Part shown: positions 5,119-6,368 of the stretch, one piece after another
Numbering within the stretch: position 1 is the stretch's first letter
Layout of the letters: the number at the start of each line of letters is the position of its first letter
NCBI GenBank assembly: GCA_002440805.1
Contig: DJVD01000102.1
Span: 1-6,368 of the forward strand
Source: Chloroflexi bacterium UBA6265
Lineage (GTDB): Bacteria > Chloroflexota > Chloroflexia > Thermomicrobiales > UBA6265
DNA length: 6,368 nt
Direction: 5' to 3'
Notes under the pieces: model-generated
The model's input: the letters and a program-made list of their open reading frames with translations, nothing else
Told to the model about the DNA's origin: nothing
Database searches by the model: none
Position numbers and translations under genes: made by a program

Positions 5119-5420
5119 AAATATTAATATTCGTCTCAATATTTCTTACTGGCTGGTAGATAGCGGTGGGGGATAGCACGAAGGGACGTCAAAGCTGCCG
5201 ACCCTTAATCTCCACACGTCAGAAGCGGCAACTGATCGGCAGTTGGATACCATCTTCGTATCATGCACCGCTCCCGAGAACCGCGCGTAGCTTATGCCTT
5301 AATCAAGAGTCCGTATCAGATGATGCGCTGAAAGCCGCTTTCCCGGCGGGAAAAGGTGTCGTTTTAACCTTGAAACATTTCCTTGGGCGTAGGACTGGAC
5401 CATCCTGGTTGGATGCTAAC
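5119..5420. other. Divergent intergenic region without a supported gene
   Basis: About 300 bp separate the two divergent promoters. Reading frames here have no ribosome binding site or protein-like composition. Visible structure includes a 7-bp inverted repeat CTGCCGA/TCGGCAG (5195-5201 with 5236-5242), two ACGTCA copies 30 bp apart (5186 and 5216), a TTTCCC-GGC-GGGAAA hairpin (5339-5353) and CATCC/GGATG (5401-5415) just before the next -35 box. A small RNA here cannot be excluded. Confidence 0.45.
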
Positions 5421-5450
5421 TTGACATATGATTGAGGCAGGAACGATAAT
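5421..5450 (+). promoter_or_regulatory. Promoter of the Tat-exported Cys-rich protein gene
   Basis: A perfect TTGACA (5421-5426) is followed by 18 bp and GATAAT (5445-5450), a 5/6 match to the -10 consensus. Initiation near 5457 would give a 5' leader of about 150 nt before the ATG at 5610. Confidence 0.65.
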
Positions 5451-5486
5451 CGACATAACTCAGACATTACAACTTTCCTCCGGTGC

Positions 5487-5541
5487 CGAATCTCGATCAG
5501 GATTCGCCAGCGTGCCGGGCGACGGGACTGGCGTTCCCGGC
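5487..5541 (+). other. Two hairpins in the long leader of the Cys-rich protein gene
   Basis: CGAATC (5487-5492) pairs with GATTCG (5501-5506), loop 8 nt. GCCGGG (5514-5519) pairs with CCCGGC (5536-5541), loop 16 nt. Both lie within the predicted untranslated leader. No known riboswitch or T-box class is recognised, and no T-run marks a terminator. Confidence 0.35.
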
Positions 5542-5609
5542 CTGAGCCCAACTGTTGGCGGGTTGATCCGTGGCGTGTTCACTTCGACCCTACAAGACCG
5601 GAGAAAGAG

Positions 5610-6041
5610 ATGGACCAGGAACGCTTCGATCAAATTACACGCACGTTGGCAGCAGGCCAGTCCCGGCGCAGGTTGCTCAAGGGACTGGCTGGCACGGCAC
5701 TCGGCGGCGTGCTCGCAGCGGTCGGTGCCGGCGAGGCGGGTGCCAAAGGGCCATGCAAGACGCCCAATACCAAGTGTGGTCGTGGCAAGAATGCTGTCTG
5801 CTGTAGCAGCAATCAAGTCTGCAACGGGGATGGTACGTGTGGCCCGCGAGACATGTGTGCAAACGTCTACTGCCAAACGCACGCTAATCCTTGCATGGTG
5901 AACGCCTGCAATTCATTCGATGGGGGGTGCTATCCGGCGTATGCTGCTGAGGGAACAGAATGCATCTACGTCGATTCGAATAATTTCGGTAGTTACAGCG
6001 CCTGTAACGCAACAGGTTATTGTCCGCAACCAGTGACATAA
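5610..6041 (+). CDS. Tat-exported cysteine-rich small protein
   Basis: The 143-residue product starts with MDQERFDQITRTLAAG and a twin-arginine signal: SRRRLLKG (18-25), a hydrophobic core (26-41) and a probable cleavage after AGA (43-45). The predicted mature part of about 98 residues holds 14 cysteines (49, 56, 64, 65, 71, 77, 83, 88, 95, 100, 107, 118, 132, 138), an even number that suits up to seven disulfides. Tat export suggests folding before transport, or folding in the cell with redox help. The start is supported by GGAGA about 7 nt upstream. Similar Tat-plus-Cys-rich small proteins occur in Thermomicrobia-type Chloroflexota, as far as I recall. No catalytic motif or known function is seen. 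It could be a structural surface protein, a metal binder or a toxin-like knottin. It is divergent from the DUF2089 operon and upstream of a membrane redox-type gene. Confidence 0.88.
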   Translation: MDQERFDQITRTLAAGQSRRRLLKGLAGTALGGVLAAVGAGEAGAKGPCKTPNTKCGRGKNAVCCSSNQVCNGDGTCGPRDMCANVYCQTHANPCMVNACNSFDGGCYPAYAAEGTECIYVDSNNFGSYSACNATGYCPQPVT

Positions 6042-6088
6042 CGACCTGCGGCGCAAATTATGCGTACTGTATCTCCGATGAATCACTT

Positions 6089-6107
6089 GAGCATCTTCGG
6101 AATGCTC
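6089..6107 (+). other. Small hairpin downstream of the Cys-rich gene
   Basis: GAGCAT (6089-6094) and ATGCTC (6102-6107) form a 6-bp stem with a CTTCGGA loop. It lies about 48 nt beyond the stop codon. No T-run follows. Confidence 0.35.
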
Positions 6108-6122
6108 TGATCAATGCGAAAC

Positions 6123-6164
6123 ACGGTTGTCACGGGGTGCGAGAGCGCACTTCGGGACAACCGT
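6123..6164 (+). terminator. Two-tier hairpin, possible terminator of the Cys-rich gene
   Basis: ACGGTTGTC (6123-6131) pairs perfectly with GACAACCGT (6156-6164). Inside it, GTGCG (6137-6141) pairs with CGCAC (6146-6150) around an AGAG tetraloop, leaving a 5-nt by 5-nt internal loop. Only a weak AT-rich tail (CCAAATTTCT) follows. It may be an imperfect intrinsic terminator or a structured mRNA element between the two genes. Confidence 0.45.
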
Positions 6165-6258
6165 TCCAAATTTCTGCATCACGTGCCAAACAACGCGCGG
6201 CGCACGGTGGTTCAAATCCGAACTGATTGAGACGTGCCTCTATGACCGGAGTCTGTTT

Positions 6259-6368
6259 ATGGATATAACGCTGCTCATCCTGCGCCTGCTGCTCGCTGGT
6301 GTATTCTGCCTGGCGGCTGTGACCAAACTGGCCGACCTGACCGGCTCCCGCGCGGCCATGGAGGGCTT
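6259..6368 (+). CDS. MauE/DoxX-like integral membrane protein, 5' end only
   Basis: The first 36 codons are present; the rest is beyond the window. The N-terminus MDITLLILRLLLAGVFCLAAVTKLADLTGSR is a membrane helix followed by the K-L-AD-L-GSR pattern typical of MauE/DoxX-like proteins, small four-helix membrane proteins. MauE is linked to disulfide formation during methylamine dehydrogenase maturation, and relatives often sit beside thioredoxin-like genes. The start is supported by CCGGAG about 7 nt upstream. It is co-directional with the Cys-rich gene but 217 bp away, so a shared transcript is uncertain. The single Cys17 in the helix could be redox active, though this cannot be judged from a fragment. 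Confidence 0.75.
   Translation, partial: MDITLLILRLLLAGVFCLAAVTKLADLTGSRAAMEG

Noticed and set aside
5166..5551. Frames on both strands in the divergent intergenic region (89 and 82 codons)
   Set aside because: They lack ribosome binding sites, overlap each other and the plus-strand promoter, and their products resemble no protein family.
6208..6226. A GGTTCAAATCC string resembling a tRNA T-loop
   Set aside because: The flanking bases do not form a 5-bp T-stem, and no anticodon arm, D-arm or acceptor stem can be found upstream.
6020..6226. 68-codon plus-strand frame overlapping the end of the Cys-rich gene
   Set aside because: It starts inside the Cys-rich gene without a ribosome binding site and runs through the two hairpins; its composition is not protein-like.

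Overview
The window (about 57% GC by eye) looks like chromosomal DNA of a bacterium, plausibly a Chloroflexota member of the Thermomicrobia type. The best clues are a small Tat-exported cysteine-rich protein that begins MDQERFD and carries an SRRRLLKG motif, a MauE/DoxX-like gene, and a DUF2089/DUF4097 cluster. This assignment rests on recalled family resemblance, not a search.

Layout. (1) Positions 1-569, minus strand: the 5' part of a secreted or membrane-anchored M23 (LytM-type) peptidase gene. Its C-terminus lies beyond the window edge. Its own promoter sits inside an inverted repeat at 653-691. (2) Positions 692-899: a non-coding spacer holding a strong hairpin downstream of the next gene. 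(3) Positions 900-4982, minus strand: five co-directional genes. In order of transcription they are a DUF2089 zinc-ribbon/HTH protein, a 130-aa SHOCT-like protein, a 523-aa coiled-coil plus beta-solenoid DUF4097-like protein, a 72-aa unrecognised protein and a 435-aa MFS exporter. The first three are tightly coupled (ATGA overlap, then a 16-nt gap). The last two abut exactly (TAG followed by ATG). A 168-nt gap with alternative hairpins separates the two groups. A near-consensus promoter with a 16-bp palindrome over its -35 box drives the group from 5078-5118. (4) Positions 5119-5609: a divergent intergenic region with a second good promoter (5421-5450) and a leader of about 150 nt. (5) Positions 5610-6041, plus strand: the Tat-dependent Cys-rich protein. 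(6) Positions 6042-6258: a hairpin-rich spacer. (7) Position 6259 to the end, plus strand: the first 36 codons of a MauE/DoxX-like membrane protein.

The most interesting unit is the minus-strand operon. Each of its first three proteins carries a similar short bihelical (SHOCT-like) module: C-terminal in the DUF2089 protein, N-terminal in the second, C-terminal in the third. This suggests that they assemble through it. The third protein adds an acidic heptad-repeat coiled coil and six strictly 18-residue TANGD repeats, and has no visible signal peptide or membrane segment. By analogy with yvl/lia-like DUF4097 loci, I infer an autoregulated envelope-stress or membrane-associated scaffold module with a linked efflux pump. 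That function is a hypothesis.
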